Of a DNA stretch of 64,000 bases, positions 1 through 12,527 are shown piece after piece (the first letter of the stretch is position 1; each line of letters starts with the position of its first letter). Under the pieces are notes generated by a model. The model had not been told where the DNA came from. It saw nothing but the letters and a program-made list of their open reading frames with translations, and did not search any database. A program made the translations under genes and the position numbers. The stretch is from Panorpa germanica (lineage: Eukaryota > Arthropoda > Insecta > Mecoptera > Panorpidae): contig OY783205.1 of the NCBI GenBank assembly GCA_963678705.1, forward strand, positions 24,791,034 through 24,855,033, in the 5' to 3' direction.

Positions 1-466
1 TCGTTAAAAATAATGCTATTAATAAAAAAAATACAATTATCAATTTATAATAATAATTATATACAAAAAGAAAGATACTGTCTTATTATACTTAAAAAAA
101 ATTCTTTCGATTTTGATCTATGTACAGCTGTGTGCAGTGTTCTGGAAACGATTAACATCGATTTAGATTATTCCATGTGTTCTAGAAGCATCCATCCATT
201 CGCTGGGGGCAAAAGATTTCTTTTTTTTCTGGTTCAGCGGGCTGTAGTTTTGCATCCACCGGACTTGTAGAAAATTATGTGAAATACAGATGAAACGACG
301 TTCTAGCTCGTACTCTTCGGCAATTTTAGAAATAATCCATCGGCGTAGTGGCATCCAGATTAATTGATCTGCATCCAGGTGTAGAATATATAGAAAAAAA
401 TTTTGGGCGTACCTCTTGGATATTTATGTGTAGGAATATCTCTTCGAGACCCCACCTGACACCATT
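1..466 (-). mobile_element. Leader of the second LTR retrotransposon copy (body off the left edge)
   Basis: This segment aligns with 27531-27973, the leader of the other copy, with scattered substitutions and small indels. The primer-binding site is at 447-464, two bases from the LTR. Open frames visible here on either strand are not conserved between the two copies and are not genes. Confidence 0.85.
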
Positions 467-1287
467 TGTTGTAAGTAAGATTCGAGGGCGGATGTTACAC
501 CTGACATCAATGTTGTAAAAAGAGGTCGGATTGTCGTTCTAAAAGGAGATTACTCAGCTTGCTAATACATCACGCAGTGTTGCTAGTTTCTGGAAGTAGA
601 TTCTTCAGTTTGACGATCATCCACCTTCTTGAATTACTCACGTTGATAAGAATTAAGTCTCTTCAGATGATTAATAGGATTCTTGTTAAGACGGTGTATT
701 GTTGCAATTAGAGAATACTTGAGCGGTCTAAAGTAACCTCGTTGCAACATACGACGGTTGAACAATTAGTATCTTTTTATTACTATTAATACAAACACTT
801 TTATTAAAATATATCATTTATTCGTTGTAATATTATATCTACGTACTTAATTACAATAGTATTTTATTGGATTAATAAAGATGCCAGATATAAAACAAAA
901 TGTAATTCTAGTGTTATAATTTGATTAATAGTTAAAATGTGCTCACTATTGAATACTTAGATGTTACAATTGGAGTATTGTACGAACGAAGTACAATTAG
1001 TAAACACTTGGTTGAGACTCAGGAGAAGACTGACTTTTTGACTAGCGTGCAGATTAATATATAATGATTTATTTCACATCACAATATGCCAATACTGAGT
1101 TACCAGCATTAAAACAATATAAAATCTCCACAGACCAGAGTCAATGTTTACAAGCGCTAAATACAAATAATTATTTATTACAATATTAATACTAAAATTA
1201 AAGATAACGTAATATAATTCTTATAAAATAAATAACATTTATATTAAAAATAGGAAGGATAAGTACGACTTATGCGTACTTACAACA
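467..1287 (-). repeat. 5' LTR of a second copy of the same retrotransposon
   Basis: 821 bp bounded by TGTTGTAAGTA and TACTTACAACA. Compared with both LTRs of the 23300-28795 element, I count six substitutions and one single-base deletion at positions where those two agree, so it belongs to a different insertion. The leader sequence lies to its left (1-466), so it is the 5' LTR of a minus-strand element whose body continues outside the window. No target duplication can be tested. Confidence 0.9.
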
Positions 1288-1403
1288 ATATAATTCACTT
1301 TTATAGAAATTAAGACATAGGTCACAAGCCTATTATTGAATTGTAAGCTACTAGATAACCGAGGGTAAATATTGACAAAGTAATAAAATATAATAAAAAC
1401 ATT

Positions 1404-1804
1404 TTAGACAAATTATGAGTTCTAATGCACATTTATCCAATATTAATAATTCAACCGTACTTGATCATACGAGAGACCTGATTTCTTTTTGTTTTCCAAA
1501 ACAATATTATGATAAGACATCTAGATACAAAAAATAAAACCAAACGAAATACTACAATATTAAAATACCATCGAATATTGAAATTATCACTTAAAAGCGA
1601 ACACAAAATTGGTTCTTCCGTTGCTTTACCAATTTTGTGTTGAAGAAGCCATCGTTCGATACTTCTCGAGTTTCCTCGGATGTTCGCTGGAGGTAGTAGA
1701 AAAGTTTTCCAAGAAATTTTTACCTAAAACTGGCCCGGGTTTAGGGTCGGGTCAGTGATGATGTCTAGACTAGACTGGAGTCTACAATTTCGTTAGGTAA
1801 CAAA
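1404..1804 (+). repeat. Dispersed repeat R7, copy 1
   Basis: Aligns along its length with 61937-62324 in the same orientation. Shared blocks include ATCATACGAGAGACCTGA, CCATCGTTCGATA, CTCGAGTTTCCTCGG and TCTACAATTTCGTTAGGTAA. It contains a short inverted repeat, CACAAAATTG...CAATTTTGTG. No coding potential; class unknown. Confidence 0.8.
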
Positions 1805-2295
1805 GTCCCGAATTATTAAATAATATAAAGCTTTACTAAATATGAAATTTGATTGATTTCTGTTAACGAAATCACCTATTAATTAAGGATCAACATTCGA
1901 CGAAATAGAATTATTAAAAATAACAAAATATTTGTAATTACAGACATACATATTATTTATAAATTATTTTCGCTGGAACTGCAACTGCAAGTGCAGGTAT
2001 GAGTTCCATGCACAACTAATGGAATGTTGGCAATTATGTGATAACACAATTGTTTTTGAAATGTCATGTAAAATGAACACATTCAATTTTGTTAATTAAC
2101 ATTGCGTTTAAATAATGTAAGAGGGGGGGGGGGGGGTGGCGAAGCGGAAGTAAAGGGTTATAAATATTGTTCATACAATACATAATGTGACTTTATTTAA
2201 TTAAAGATAAATTCTAATCTAGTATAAAAGTAATTAATTAATTAACATCGCATTTTACGGACATTTAGATATTATATTTTGTCTAATGTGAGGAA
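1805..2295. other. AT-rich, no gene
   Basis: No supported feature apart from a G14 homopolymer at 2123-2136. Confidence 0.6.
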
Positions 2296-2366
2296 TTAGA
2301 CCTTTAGATCATATTATATTTGAATGCATAAATTATAGTTTACAAAATTTCAATTTCAGATCAAAA
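2296..2366 (+). mobile_element. Short fragment of LINE family C
   Basis: About 70 bp encode LDHIIFECINYSLQ then RSKF, matching 5994-6055 closely at the DNA level (CATATTATATTTGAATGCAT). The match ends inside the left arm of the 2361-2615 inverted repeat. Confidence 0.75.
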
Positions 2367-2615
2367 TTTAAAGCTGCAATTAGTTAGATGAATAACTAAT
2401 AATAGTTTGTCGTAAATTTTATTTTATTTACCTTTATTTATGACAGACCCTTAGAAATGTAACCAGTCATATAAAAATTGGAATTTAACTAGAAAATATA
2501 GCAATATTCATTTTCAAAACATATTTTTGCGGTTCCAACTCATTAAAAGTCAGTGGAAGAAAGCTTAAAATGTAGATACGTTATTCATCTAACTAATTGC
2601 AGCTTTAGATTTTGA
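2361..2615. repeat. Inverted repeat with 36-bp arms
   Basis: Arms 2361-2396 and 2580-2615 are reverse complements with one mismatch (core AAAGCTGCAATTAGTTAGAT), enclosing 183 bp. The interior has no gene. Confidence 0.8.
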
Positions 2616-3483
2616 TTCGCGTTTATAGTTACTTACATAAAACGATTTAAACATAAAAAACATGATTTTTTTGATAATATTCAACCTGCTGTATAGTACC
2701 GCCATCTATATTTCGCGAAAAAAAATGACCAAGTATCGTTTCACCTTAAACCATATTGTATCTAAATTGTAAGAGAAGATATCTTCTTGTATACTTTCAA
2801 GGACGGTAACAGCACATCTTTTTGTGATGATTTCAAATACTTGTTGAGGTTGAGTCACTCTGTGTTGTTAATTAAACGTATAACTAGACTACACTTGAAC
2901 GTATTGTTCTATTTGTTTATCCTTCAATGTATGTTTAATATATTTTGATAGAACTACAAGAAATAACAATTCTACACAAGTGAAGTTATAATTACAGAAA
3001 ACAAACAGTCTGAAGTGAAACAATCATTATTGTTGAAAGCAAACAATACTCGTACATCAGTATTCAGTAAGTAGTGACTTTGTACTGTGTGTGGCCACAC
3101 TGTACTTGTATATTATACGTATAGGGTACAGTGTGGTATTAAACAGAAGTCACATACAACAATTCAAATAATTACTTAACCTACACTTTGTGTTTACGTC
3201 TGCAGTCTGTAGCTGCAGAGTACATGTGAATCAGAAGTTCAGTGTGGTTCATTTGTCAAAAGTAACGGGAATGTTGGCAGTTAGGTCATGCATCGTACGA
3301 GTCTATGGACAAGCAATCACATAAATCAAGAAGAGATAAATAGATTACACAATAGAAATGTGTTTAGCAGTAGCGGAGTGTAATAATAGTAAACCTTGAA
3401 AAGCAATGGACTTGCGAACTTATTTAATAAGTCGTTTTTTAAATTTATGATTGAAATAAGGGTTAATATATCTGTATTTAAAG
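2616..3483. other. AT-rich, no gene; one small palindrome
   Basis: Holds a 10-bp inverted repeat, CCACACTGTA (3095) and TACAGTGTGG (3127), with a 22-bp loop. Nothing else is supported. Confidence 0.6.
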
Positions 3484-3650
3484 CAGTGGTATCAAAATTT
3501 GTTGGGGGCCCAAATGATGAGTAAAAATTTTCACAAAAGGAACAAGAACGCTCGCATTGAATTAAAAGAATTATATATTGATTATTTACGTTATTACTTA
3601 CAATTAATATTTCTAGGATCTAAGCTAGGCAAACAATTTAAATCATATAT

Positions 3651-3870
3651 ACACTTTTCTTGCCTTTTGTTCGCCGAATTTATTTATTAAATCATTCATA
3701 GCTGAAGACGATTACAGTTTTTTTTTATTTTCTGCCCCTATAGACAATGGTGACAAGTCTGATAGCCTTTCCTGTCCCAAAGAAGTACTTAGATAATTTT
3801 TTTGTCAGTTTTAATTACGAAAAACTTCTTTCAGTTGTTGTCGAAAGGTTCAAGAATAGAAAGCAAGGCC
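3651..3870 (-). pseudogene. hAT transposase C-terminal (dimerisation) domain remnant
   Basis: Translating the minus strand with one frame change gives TTTERSFS, a stop, LKLTK, then LGQERLSDLSPLSI, another stop, and NDLINKFGEQKARKV. The ERSFSKLK...ER(L)S.L..LSI pattern is the hATC dimerisation region found at the C-terminus of hAT transposases. Two stops and a frameshift show that it is dead. Upstream sequence (to about 4080) may be more of the same gene but is too decayed to read. The surrounding ends CAGTGG (3484) and CCCCTG (ending 4783) could be the element's termini, but no 8-bp duplication flanks them. The repeat copy at 4176-4651 may have inserted into it. Confidence 0.75.
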
Positions 3871-4175
3871 ATTGAATTTTATCAGCAATAATTCCATGAG
3901 TTCCTTAATGGAATGAATTTCAGATTTGAAGCATGTTTTCAAACCAATTAATTGATCATAATCGTTTTCTGGCATACTTTTTTACTATTTCGTTTGAAAA
4001 AGATATGAGTTTCTCCAGTTGTAATATTTAGAACATATTACTTAGGTCTCCGAAATATTTGTTCAGTTTCAGAAATTAATATATCTAATAATACAAATTT
4101 TTGGTTACACGCGTTTTTGAAACTCTCGCCTCATCTCGTCTCCTGTGAAACACTAGAGTTATAGATAGAACACTA

Positions 4176-4651
4176 AAGTATCATTCCCACTCATTGCTTT
4201 AATTTAATTTTGTATTTAATTTAAATTGTTTAGCATATGGCAATACGCGTAGTCATTCACAATACAATTTTTAATTTAATTTATTTTTTAAGTTTTCTTA
4301 GTTTTTTTAGAACCTTACAAGGTCCAATGTTTTAAATTAAAAATATTAAATTAAGAAAAACTATATTATATTATAACCTCCAAAATGTGACAATCTGTCA
4401 AAATGCAGTAGAATTTATATTTAAAAGAAATTTAATATCATTTTGTCAAAAATTAAGGAATAAAAACAATTTCTATTTCTAATTGTTATTAAAATTATTA
4501 ATTTTAATTATGTCACCTTCAATTTTGTCCAACTGTCGAACTGTCAAAATTTATATTACTAAAGACACATGCGCACCAACTACGAAACACGAATGTGACT
4601 AGGAATGCTTATTCTGAAAACCTAAAGTCTAGATTAAAATATTAAATAAAC
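4176..4651 (+). repeat. Dispersed repeat R6, copy 1
   Basis: Starts AAGTATCATTCCCACTCA and contains TTTAGCATATGGCAATACGC and CAATCTGTCAAAATGCAGTA. Matches 53611-53868, 58079-58279 (inverted) and 59872-60361. It lies inside the region carrying the hAT transposase remnant. No open frame. Confidence 0.85.
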
Positions 4652-5939
4652 AACTGCACAAGTCAAGTTTTACTTTTTATTTGATTCTACTTTTGTCATT
4701 TTGTCTAATCAGGCCAGTACACCACTAAATGAGGGCCCTATGGATTAATCCCTAGAGCCTCGGCAAGCTAAGAGCCGCCCCTGTACAAACCCATATAATT
4801 AATAGTATAAAATAAACCAAAACTGATAAAATATTATAATTCTTACATAGACTTTCATAAGTTTTATCAACCTAACATACGCATTAGACACCAAGCTTCA
4901 AAAAATGCATCTCTTGTCAACAACGATCGATTATCTAAACAGAGATTAACCGATAAACTGATGATGTTTTGTTCATACTCTCTTAATTCTTCACGTTCAT
5001 TGGATTCTCCAAGTCTGTACAAGACACTTCTCTTTGGGTTCATCTCCTTATGTTTTTACTATAGCCACTAGTCGAACGTTCTGGATTCCTAGACCCATTT
5101 GTCTACTTGTCATTGACGGGACCATTAGTCGGCTATTACTTAACTTACGTCATGCGTCATGCTGCACGTCACGTTACGTCACGTCACATCAAGTCATGGA
5201 TAAAGAAAGAGTTATTCATAGTTGATTTTCGTTTAAAAATGTTTTCGGGAAAAAATATTTAATGGACGTTGCAATTAATTGCCGTGTCATTATTAGATGA
5301 TTAGGGTTAATTAATTACATGTAATATGCTATCAAAATTTTGTCTACATTACCGATAACGGTATAACCATGTTAGATACTACGATAAAGCAAGTCAACAT
5401 CATTAAATTTAATACTATTTGCAAAGTGTTAAGTTTGCGAGATATCGGTATTTGTGAAACCCTTATATTGTTAAGTTATATCGTCTGCACATGTTCAGAA
5501 CGTGTGTAAATACATAAAACATATATTATAAACGATTGCATTTTCATCATTCATCAAACTGAAAAAAGAAATTGGCGAAATTTCTTATCTGCTAGTGCTA
5601 TTAGCGTCTAGAGTGGCATCGATGCATCGAATACCCTGTGTATGACCAATGATACATTTATTTATAATTACTAAATTACTGTTACTTTAAAAATATGATT
5701 TACATTCTTAAGTGCAGGTGTACTTAAACCAGTATGTGTCATTTAAGCCAGGAAGTCATTGGCTGATAACATCGTAGCTCTAGAGAGTGCTGTGGGAAGT
5801 ATTGGTGACAATTCATTAAACAAAAATTTGAAATATTTGTATTTGAAGTAATTACAGTACATTAATAAATAATGTCATTTGCTTTATATATGTATTTAGT
5901 TTTTTTTCTAGTGATATTTAAAAAGTTACATATAAAAAT
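4652..5939. other. No gene seen
   Basis: Contains the possible hAT end at about 4730-4783 (GGGCCC, GAGCCGCCCCTG) and the CGTCA cluster. The open frame at 5034 has no similarity I know. Confidence 0.55.
5147..5197. other. Cluster of CGTCA pentamers
   Basis: Five CGTCA motifs plus a related AGTCA within about 50 bp. CGTCA is the half-site of CREB/ATF-type elements. No promoter or gene is recognisable nearby, so it may simply be a decayed tandem repeat. Confidence 0.35.
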
Positions 5940-6242
5940 AAATTTTTAATTATGTTCTAATCTGCCGATAGATGTCAATGTGTTGAAGAAGGAACTTTGG
6001 ATCATATTATATTTGAATGCATAAATTATAGTTTAGAAAGATCAAAATTCAATAGTGATATATTAGATGTGATTAAAACTTTTCCTGTTAATACTAAATT
6101 TTTGTTAAGTGATTCAAAATTAATTAGTGAATTATTGAAATATTTAGAAATTTGTAAAATTGAATTATAAATTATAAAACATGTTTGATGGTGGCTATGA
6201 CGAAAGAAAGTCAATGCAAATAAGTAAATAAATATAAAAAAA
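5940..6242 (+). mobile_element. 5'-truncated LINE, family C, 3' end with poly(A)
   Basis: From about 5957 the plus strand encodes ADRCQCVEEGTLDHIIFEC, followed by about 50 more residues ending LEICKIEL and a stop at 6167-6169. The 3' UTR has GATGGTGGCTATGACGAAAG and ends AAATAAATATAAAAAAAAAA. This is the best-preserved C-terminus of the family. Only the last about 70 codons remain. Confidence 0.8.
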
Positions 6243-8045
6243 AAATTATGTTCTACACTGTGAGATATATATAGTAAAAATTACTATGTAAACATAGTAT
6301 CTGGGTACATTGACAGTTTTATTACAGAAATTGCTATGTAATATATAAATATTACTATGACTATAGTAATTTTTATTTGATAAAGTTGATCGATTGTCAT
6401 TTTAGTACACTGTTGCCATCTATATCTAACTATATAACCATGAAGTAATGTTTCACCTTATAGCCAGCTACATATTTTATTGAAATATATTTAATAAAGA
6501 AGAAAAACACTACAGATCTATAAAGCATTGACAAATAATAAGCAATAAAAAAAGGCAGTTTTAAATTTGACTTAAATGAACTGTTGGTGAAGTCGATACC
6601 AGCAGAGTCGTTATACATACAAAACCGATAATACTATCAATAAATAATAATACTACAAATACATAATCCTTAATAAAATGTTTAATTTGGAGACATTATT
6701 TATTTATTAATACTATATTTACCTTCACATTATTATATATAAGTTTATATAAAATAAGTTTATTATAAAATAAAACAACTTCGTTTTCTTGTTAAAAATT
6801 TATCTCGAGAACGAAGCTGTCAATCGACTTCAAATTTTCAGGATCATTGAATATTGATATCCTTTATAATTACAGATGAGTATGATTAAGAGGATTACAC
6901 CAGGACAATTACCTTTGCGTGTTTTCTATTCAACAGATTAACAATAAACATAAAGCAATTAAAATGTTTAAATTAGGAGCATATTAACAAACTTTAACAT
7001 GATAATATGAGAGGAAAATATTATGTTATTTGCATGATATATTACAGAAATATTGCTACAGTAATTTACGTAAAATTTCAGTAAGTTTCGTGACATAGAA
7101 TGTTACCTATATTTGCTATTATTATATCTAAAAACTTACCAATATCAAATCGTGGTGATTTTAATTGCAATTAATTCACAATTTTTAAAATCCAACTACC
7201 ACTAATATCAGTCAATTTGTTACTATAAATTTATTTATTTAATAACTAAAAAAGTCATATTTGTTTAATAATATTAATGTTATCAACAACTGAAATACTG
7301 TCATTCGTCTGTATTCGACTGTATGAATAATACAGTCAAAACAGTTTCGCACAGCTTCTAAATGAATATTTAATTAAAAACACAATTTTACATAAATTCA
7401 ATCAATTAATTACTCGTCTGTATCTGATAGAATAACAAAATTAAATAAATAAATATATCTACATATAGAAATCACTAATTGAAAGTAATTTAAAAAAACA
7501 CGCGTATCAAATTTGACACGTCCTGTTTCATGACGTAACAATTGGTCACTTAATATCGCTATCTAAGTCTGGACGCAATCGGTTTACAAGAGACAACAAT
7601 AATAAGTTTATCCTTCGAGAATCATAATTGTCTATCAGTTGGTTTTACTCTCGCGAATTCAATGTGATATCGTCAGAGACGCGCGCGCTGGAATCTGGAC
7701 AGCTCTCACAAGGAGTGCGATACCACTGATACTGGAGATGTTTTTGCCAGTACATCTAGCTGTAAACTCCAGATTGCTAGAGTGTATAATGTTGCATTTG
7801 CAGAGATGACAATGTGTAGGCATGCGCGAAGAGGAGGATGTATATATACATTAGATATATTGTATAATACAGATGCTACTATAGCAAAAGAGTGAAGAGT
7901 GACACATTTTTGAAAAATGTAATAAAGATATTTGAATTAACAAACTTTCTCTAAAACAATCAGTTTTCTACAGTGATACTAATTTAAAGATATTCTCAGC
8001 AACCGAAACAACTCTTTGATATATTATTTTTGAATCTATTTAAGT
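6243..8045. other. No gene seen
   Basis: AT-rich until about 7500. From 7500 to 7820 it is richer in CpG (GACGCGCGCGCTGG at 7679), which could mark a regulatory region, but there is no clear promoter or exon. Confidence 0.5.
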
Positions 8046-8277
8046 TATTTTGGAGTCACTTTGCCATCATATTGAAGATGCGTATGACTTTTTTGTCATG
8101 CAAGAGTTCAGTTTCTCACAGTCGTTCATATGAAATGTCTATTAAATGGCAAAACCACTCCACCAGTCGGAATACAATTGAAGATAAAGTCGATACGAAC
8201 TGTAATTTAAGTGCTATAGTGATAGAAACGTCACAAAATAGGACACTTTACCAAATTGTTTACTGGGATACAGCAAA
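8046..8277 (-). mobile_element. MITE family M2 (CCCAGTAAAC ends), one end lost
   Basis: Matches the family from TTTTGGAGTCACTTTG to CACTTTACCAAATTGTTTACTGGG. The TIR at the left end is missing. The 83-codon open frame across it is a by-product of the repeat and is broken in the sister copies. Confidence 0.8.
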
Positions 8278-9852
8278 CTAAACTTGCAACTTAGTATACC
8301 ATGAATCTAGGGGGGATAGGTGCAAGGGGTGCACTTGTGATGTAAGAGAATACACAGAAAAAGATTAAAAAAATAAAAATTCTGTATTAAAATTAATGTT
8401 TGAATAAAAACTTAAGGTGTCTAGGTTGTTGGTCAATGAATTCAATGTTCTCCTTTACCTTTTTCCTATAAAAATTGAGCAAGCACGTCCCTAATGCAGA
8501 TGCACTTCTCTAAAAATAATCCAACTCCCATTAAGTATACATATTGGCGATTTCTGAACTGATATTATCGCAAAGGTAAATAAATATAAAGAAAAATAAG
8601 AGAAAGGTTGGTACAACGATTTAGTGTTAACTACATTTACAAAAAACTTTATTGCTAGTTTGTTACTATCCTATAATTTATTAATTCGAGTACGGAGTAA
8701 GACAACATCAATTCTAAATTCAACATTATATTTTTGTTATTCAAAATTCATAATTCTAATTTTGTATTCATATTCTAAATGAAATAAAACGCAAAAACGA
8801 AAATTGTACAGTAAAAAATTAGTAAGTCTATATGAATGTGTTGATAGTTGGTGAACACCCCCCCCCCCCCCCCCGGTACCCCATACAGGGCTGTCTACCC
8901 AGCCCACATATACGAGAACTGATTATGCAGAACAAACAGTGGGCGGATAATATATCCGGTAATAAATTCAGATATGATGATTACAAATACGATGAAATTG
9001 CAAATTAACGCGATATTTTTATCAACAACTGTTAAAATGTCCGAATTGATAATGAATTGCACAGTAAACTCGTAAATACACTGTTAAATTGTTTTTAATT
9101 TTTATGACAGTGTAGTACATAGAGTTCTTAACTTACGCGGTTTATTCGTTCCTGTAATTTCCGCGTTAGTCGAAAAGTAATAACAATGCATTTAATGGAA
9201 AGAATACCGTTCAAGTTACAACACCCGGTTAAACCACAGTTATGATATTAACCAGTTCTAATCCAACTCCAACCAAATTTAGAGTTGATAAGTAAAAGTA
9301 TCAACGAAGGTTTATAACAATCCACAGTTATCTGGCAATTGAATTTCTTAAGAATTTTCAAACATTGATTCCCATAGAGAATCCGTGTATCTCTGAATCC
9401 GCGTCAGTGAAGTCATCGTGTTATAGAAGGACGTAACTCTATCTCAATTATTAATAAAACCGCGAAACAAATACAGAAAATAAACAAACAAAATTAGAAA
9501 TGAATAATGAAACCAAAAGTATAATAATAAATATTTTATAATTCAAAATAAGGGTTGATATTTAGAATAGGAAGGGGTGGTAATAAAGAATTAATATGCA
9601 TATATATTAAAACAAAGTAAACTTTATAATTTGTACAAAAGTGCTTTAATTAGTTGTGGCAGAGGAAGGGATAAGGGCAGTCAGTAGCAGGAGCTGATTG
9701 TAATATAGCTAACACAAGGGTTCCACTTTTCGGGGAGAGAGGGTGGTTGTAATTTGTTTGCAATTGTGGCACCTCTTTACTTCTTAGTTTCATTGTTGTG
9801 ACTTACCCTTTGTTTATTGTCAAATAATATTAACTTACGGACATAAGCGTAT
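8278..9852. other. No gene seen
   Basis: AT-rich intergenic sequence with a C17 tract at 8858-8874. Confidence 0.55.
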
Positions 9853-9993
9853 CTAAGGGCGTGAGGGAAGAACATACGCTTCCAAAAACTCGGTGCAATT
9901 ACTACCAAATACAATTGATTTTGTGTTAGATCTGAAAAACGGGCACCGATATTGAGTATCGCTCGGGCCTGTAATAATCTCGCTACGCCACTG
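9853..9993 (-). mobile_element. Possible hAT terminal fragment
   Basis: On the minus strand the sequence starts CAGTGGCGTAGCGAG at 9993, a form very common at hAT 5' ends. No matching inverted end or 8-bp duplication was found, and the left limit is arbitrary. Weak call. Confidence 0.3.
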
Positions 9994-10515
9994 TTTACAA
10001 ACGGGGGTTCTTACTCTTCGCCAGGACAATGGAACCAAGATACTCGACGTACAACTTTCTTGAGTGTTGTTATTATCTTTGTTGATTGCTAAGATACTAT
10101 GGTTCACGTTAAAATAACGCAACGTTAGCAAAAGCTAATTTAACACCTTTGTGATATTGTAACCCATTTTACGGTGCCCTTAATTTATCCCTTTTGTTTT
10201 TCTTTATATTCATTACAATTATTTATTAAATATGTTTGCGTTTAAATTATACTTTTCTTTAAGGTACCTTATAATGTTGACTCATTTTCTTGATTTATTG
10301 TTTTATTATTATCTTAAGAATTTACGTAAAATATTACCACACCTTCTTCCTCATCTGAGACAATTACTAAGAACGTAATTTCGCACTTGGAGCGGTTCCA
10401 CTCTTCCCATTTAGTAAGATGTCACTAATGCAGAGATGTCGCTAAAGAATATAGATCAAGTGCATAATATGGTACTAGTGGAGATGGAAGCACTAGACAT
10501 TAATGGACATAACCT
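9994..10515. other. No gene seen
   Basis: Nothing supported between the hAT-like end and LINE family A copy 1. Confidence 0.55.
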
Positions 10516-11186
10516 AAAGGTCCGCAAAGAGAAGGATTGCCAGATTTAGATTGGGAAACGAGGAGAAAGGAAACAGATACTGGGCAAATAGCGAGAAAAG
10601 AATGTGTAGAGTGTGCGGAACGGAGCACATTAAGTTTTCATGTGAGAAAAATGTAATGAGCGAGAAGAATATTGTGCAGTTATTAAAAGGAGGAAGTGAA
10701 GGGAAGAGGTGGATGGCGGAAATAGAGAAAAGGAACGAGGAAAGAAAAGTAACACCAGAGCAGAAGTGATTTTAATCTGAAGTGACAAAGAAAAAAAGAA
10801 GACAAGAGGTGAGGAAACGATGAGAATGAAGGAGAGCTAGGGAAAATGATCATTGATCCTGGATCCTGGAGCAACTGCCCTTGATGAAACCAGCGCAAAG
10901 AAACTCTGGGAAGTGTCGTTAAAACTAGTAGGAATAGAACAGGATCCGTATCCGCTTCCTGAGTGAGCCCTAAAGTGTAAAAAGTGAAATGAAGATTGCG
11001 TGGAGATAGAGAGAAGGAAGGGCAGAGGAGTAGCAGAAAGAGATAAGCAGTAGGGGTTTCCATTTATCTGTTTTGTTTGTATATTTCTTTTTTCTTTTGG
11101 AAGAAATGAGAATGCATAGATAGTATGTAATTAAGCACGCAGTGTAGTGCCTAATAGCAAAAACATTACAATAAATAAATAAAACT
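10516..11186 (+). mobile_element. 5'-truncated LINE, family A
   Basis: The plus strand reads RRIARFRLGNEEKGNRYW, then KRMCRVCGTEHIKFSCEKN, and ends at the stop 10767-10769. Compared with the sister copies it lacks the IETLE residues between GTE and HIKF, an in-frame 15-bp deletion. It has the best-preserved first half of the zinc region (CRVCG). The 3' UTR runs through a TTTTGGAAG..GAGAATG block to (TAAA)n near 11186. Confidence 0.8.
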
Positions 11187-12527
11187 TGGAGAAGAGAAGG
11201 AGTATTTAGCGACAGTCTACGTTGTTAATGCAAGCGCAACGGATCTGTGAACATAGAGATAACATATATTTTGGTTATGTGTAGTTATTCAAATATATTT
11301 ACCAATAAATGAACGTATCGACGCTTTACTAAAAACAAAACTTAACGACATGTTTAAAAATACTACAATTATCAAATATATAATAATTCATTATCATAAA
11401 AGAGATATAACAAATTGTTAATTCAAAATAGCCAAGAGGGAATTAGATAAGCTTAACTTATAGATAACTATCCAACATGTACCAATATATTAGTACTGCA
11501 ACCCCCTCTAAACTGTTTGCCCTGGTGAGCACGATACACCTTACTTTCCATCCCCCTTGCTTCAAACCTCTCTACTGCATCCCTAAGCCTGGAGTCACAA
11601 TCCCAGTTGAACTAAATCAACCAAGCTTTAAGCACATGACAATATAGTAGAGAATATATAGCAACTATATATTTCTCTCTCTTTCTTTCATATGTTAGTG
11701 AAATATTCGAAATTTTTCGAAGATACGAAATTTTCTTTAAAACGCTTTAAAATATTTTCTTCATACTCTCTTGATGTATATATTAGATTTAACCATTTCT
11801 GTGTTATAAAAAGAAAAGAAAAACATAAAAAACACCGCGCCAACATTTTTCAAAATCACCCCGGAACAAAGATAAGATAACAAAAGCAATAGTTTTGTTA
11901 AATTATTCTATTTAAAATTAAAATGAACCCTTTCCAAGTCATTCAAAGCCCATTTCAAATACAGAAGGGGTGTAATTTAGGGAATTGCAATTGGGCCTTT
12001 AATATATTTATAGGCAAACAGGGACCAGGCGCAGTCCCATTCATTTAACTGATAAAACCATATAGATATCAGAAATCTGCATAAAACAACAGCGCTACCA
12101 AGTAGACATGGTGGTCGTTTTCGAAACTATAGTTAGATATCATAAACGCGGTACCGGTACAAACATTAAACCCTTTATTTAAGGGCGGTGGAGGAGAAAT
12201 GTTGAGATAACTAGGACCGGTATCAGACTGGCACTAAGGGTGGAATATAAAGGGTGGTAACACGGACAAATACGACCCCTGACCTCGATATTTACGACAA
12301 GAAACCCTTGCGCTAGCACCCTGTGACTTGTTAAGAGGACAACCGACAGAGGCGCTGAAAGAAAAGAGTTAAAAGGGATACAGTTGCTGGAAATTTATTG
12401 CTGAGACTAATTAGAGGAAAAGTATTGGTGTGAAAATGTTCAAGGAAATACAATAACCGAACAGAAAAGATTTGAAAAAGTAAATTCGAGGCCCTTGCTC
12501 TTTTTATGTTGTTAAACAATCTAATTT
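11187..12527. other. No gene seen
   Basis: Short frames at 11692 and 12331 have no recognisable content. Confidence 0.55.

Noticed and set aside
3476..4791. hAT target duplication around 3484-4783
   Set aside because: The eight bases on each side (ATTTAAAG and TACAAACC) do not match.
10683..11063. 126-codon minus frame
   Set aside because: It is the reverse of LINE family A; it is Ser-, Leu- and Phe-rich because the LINE strand is purine-rich.
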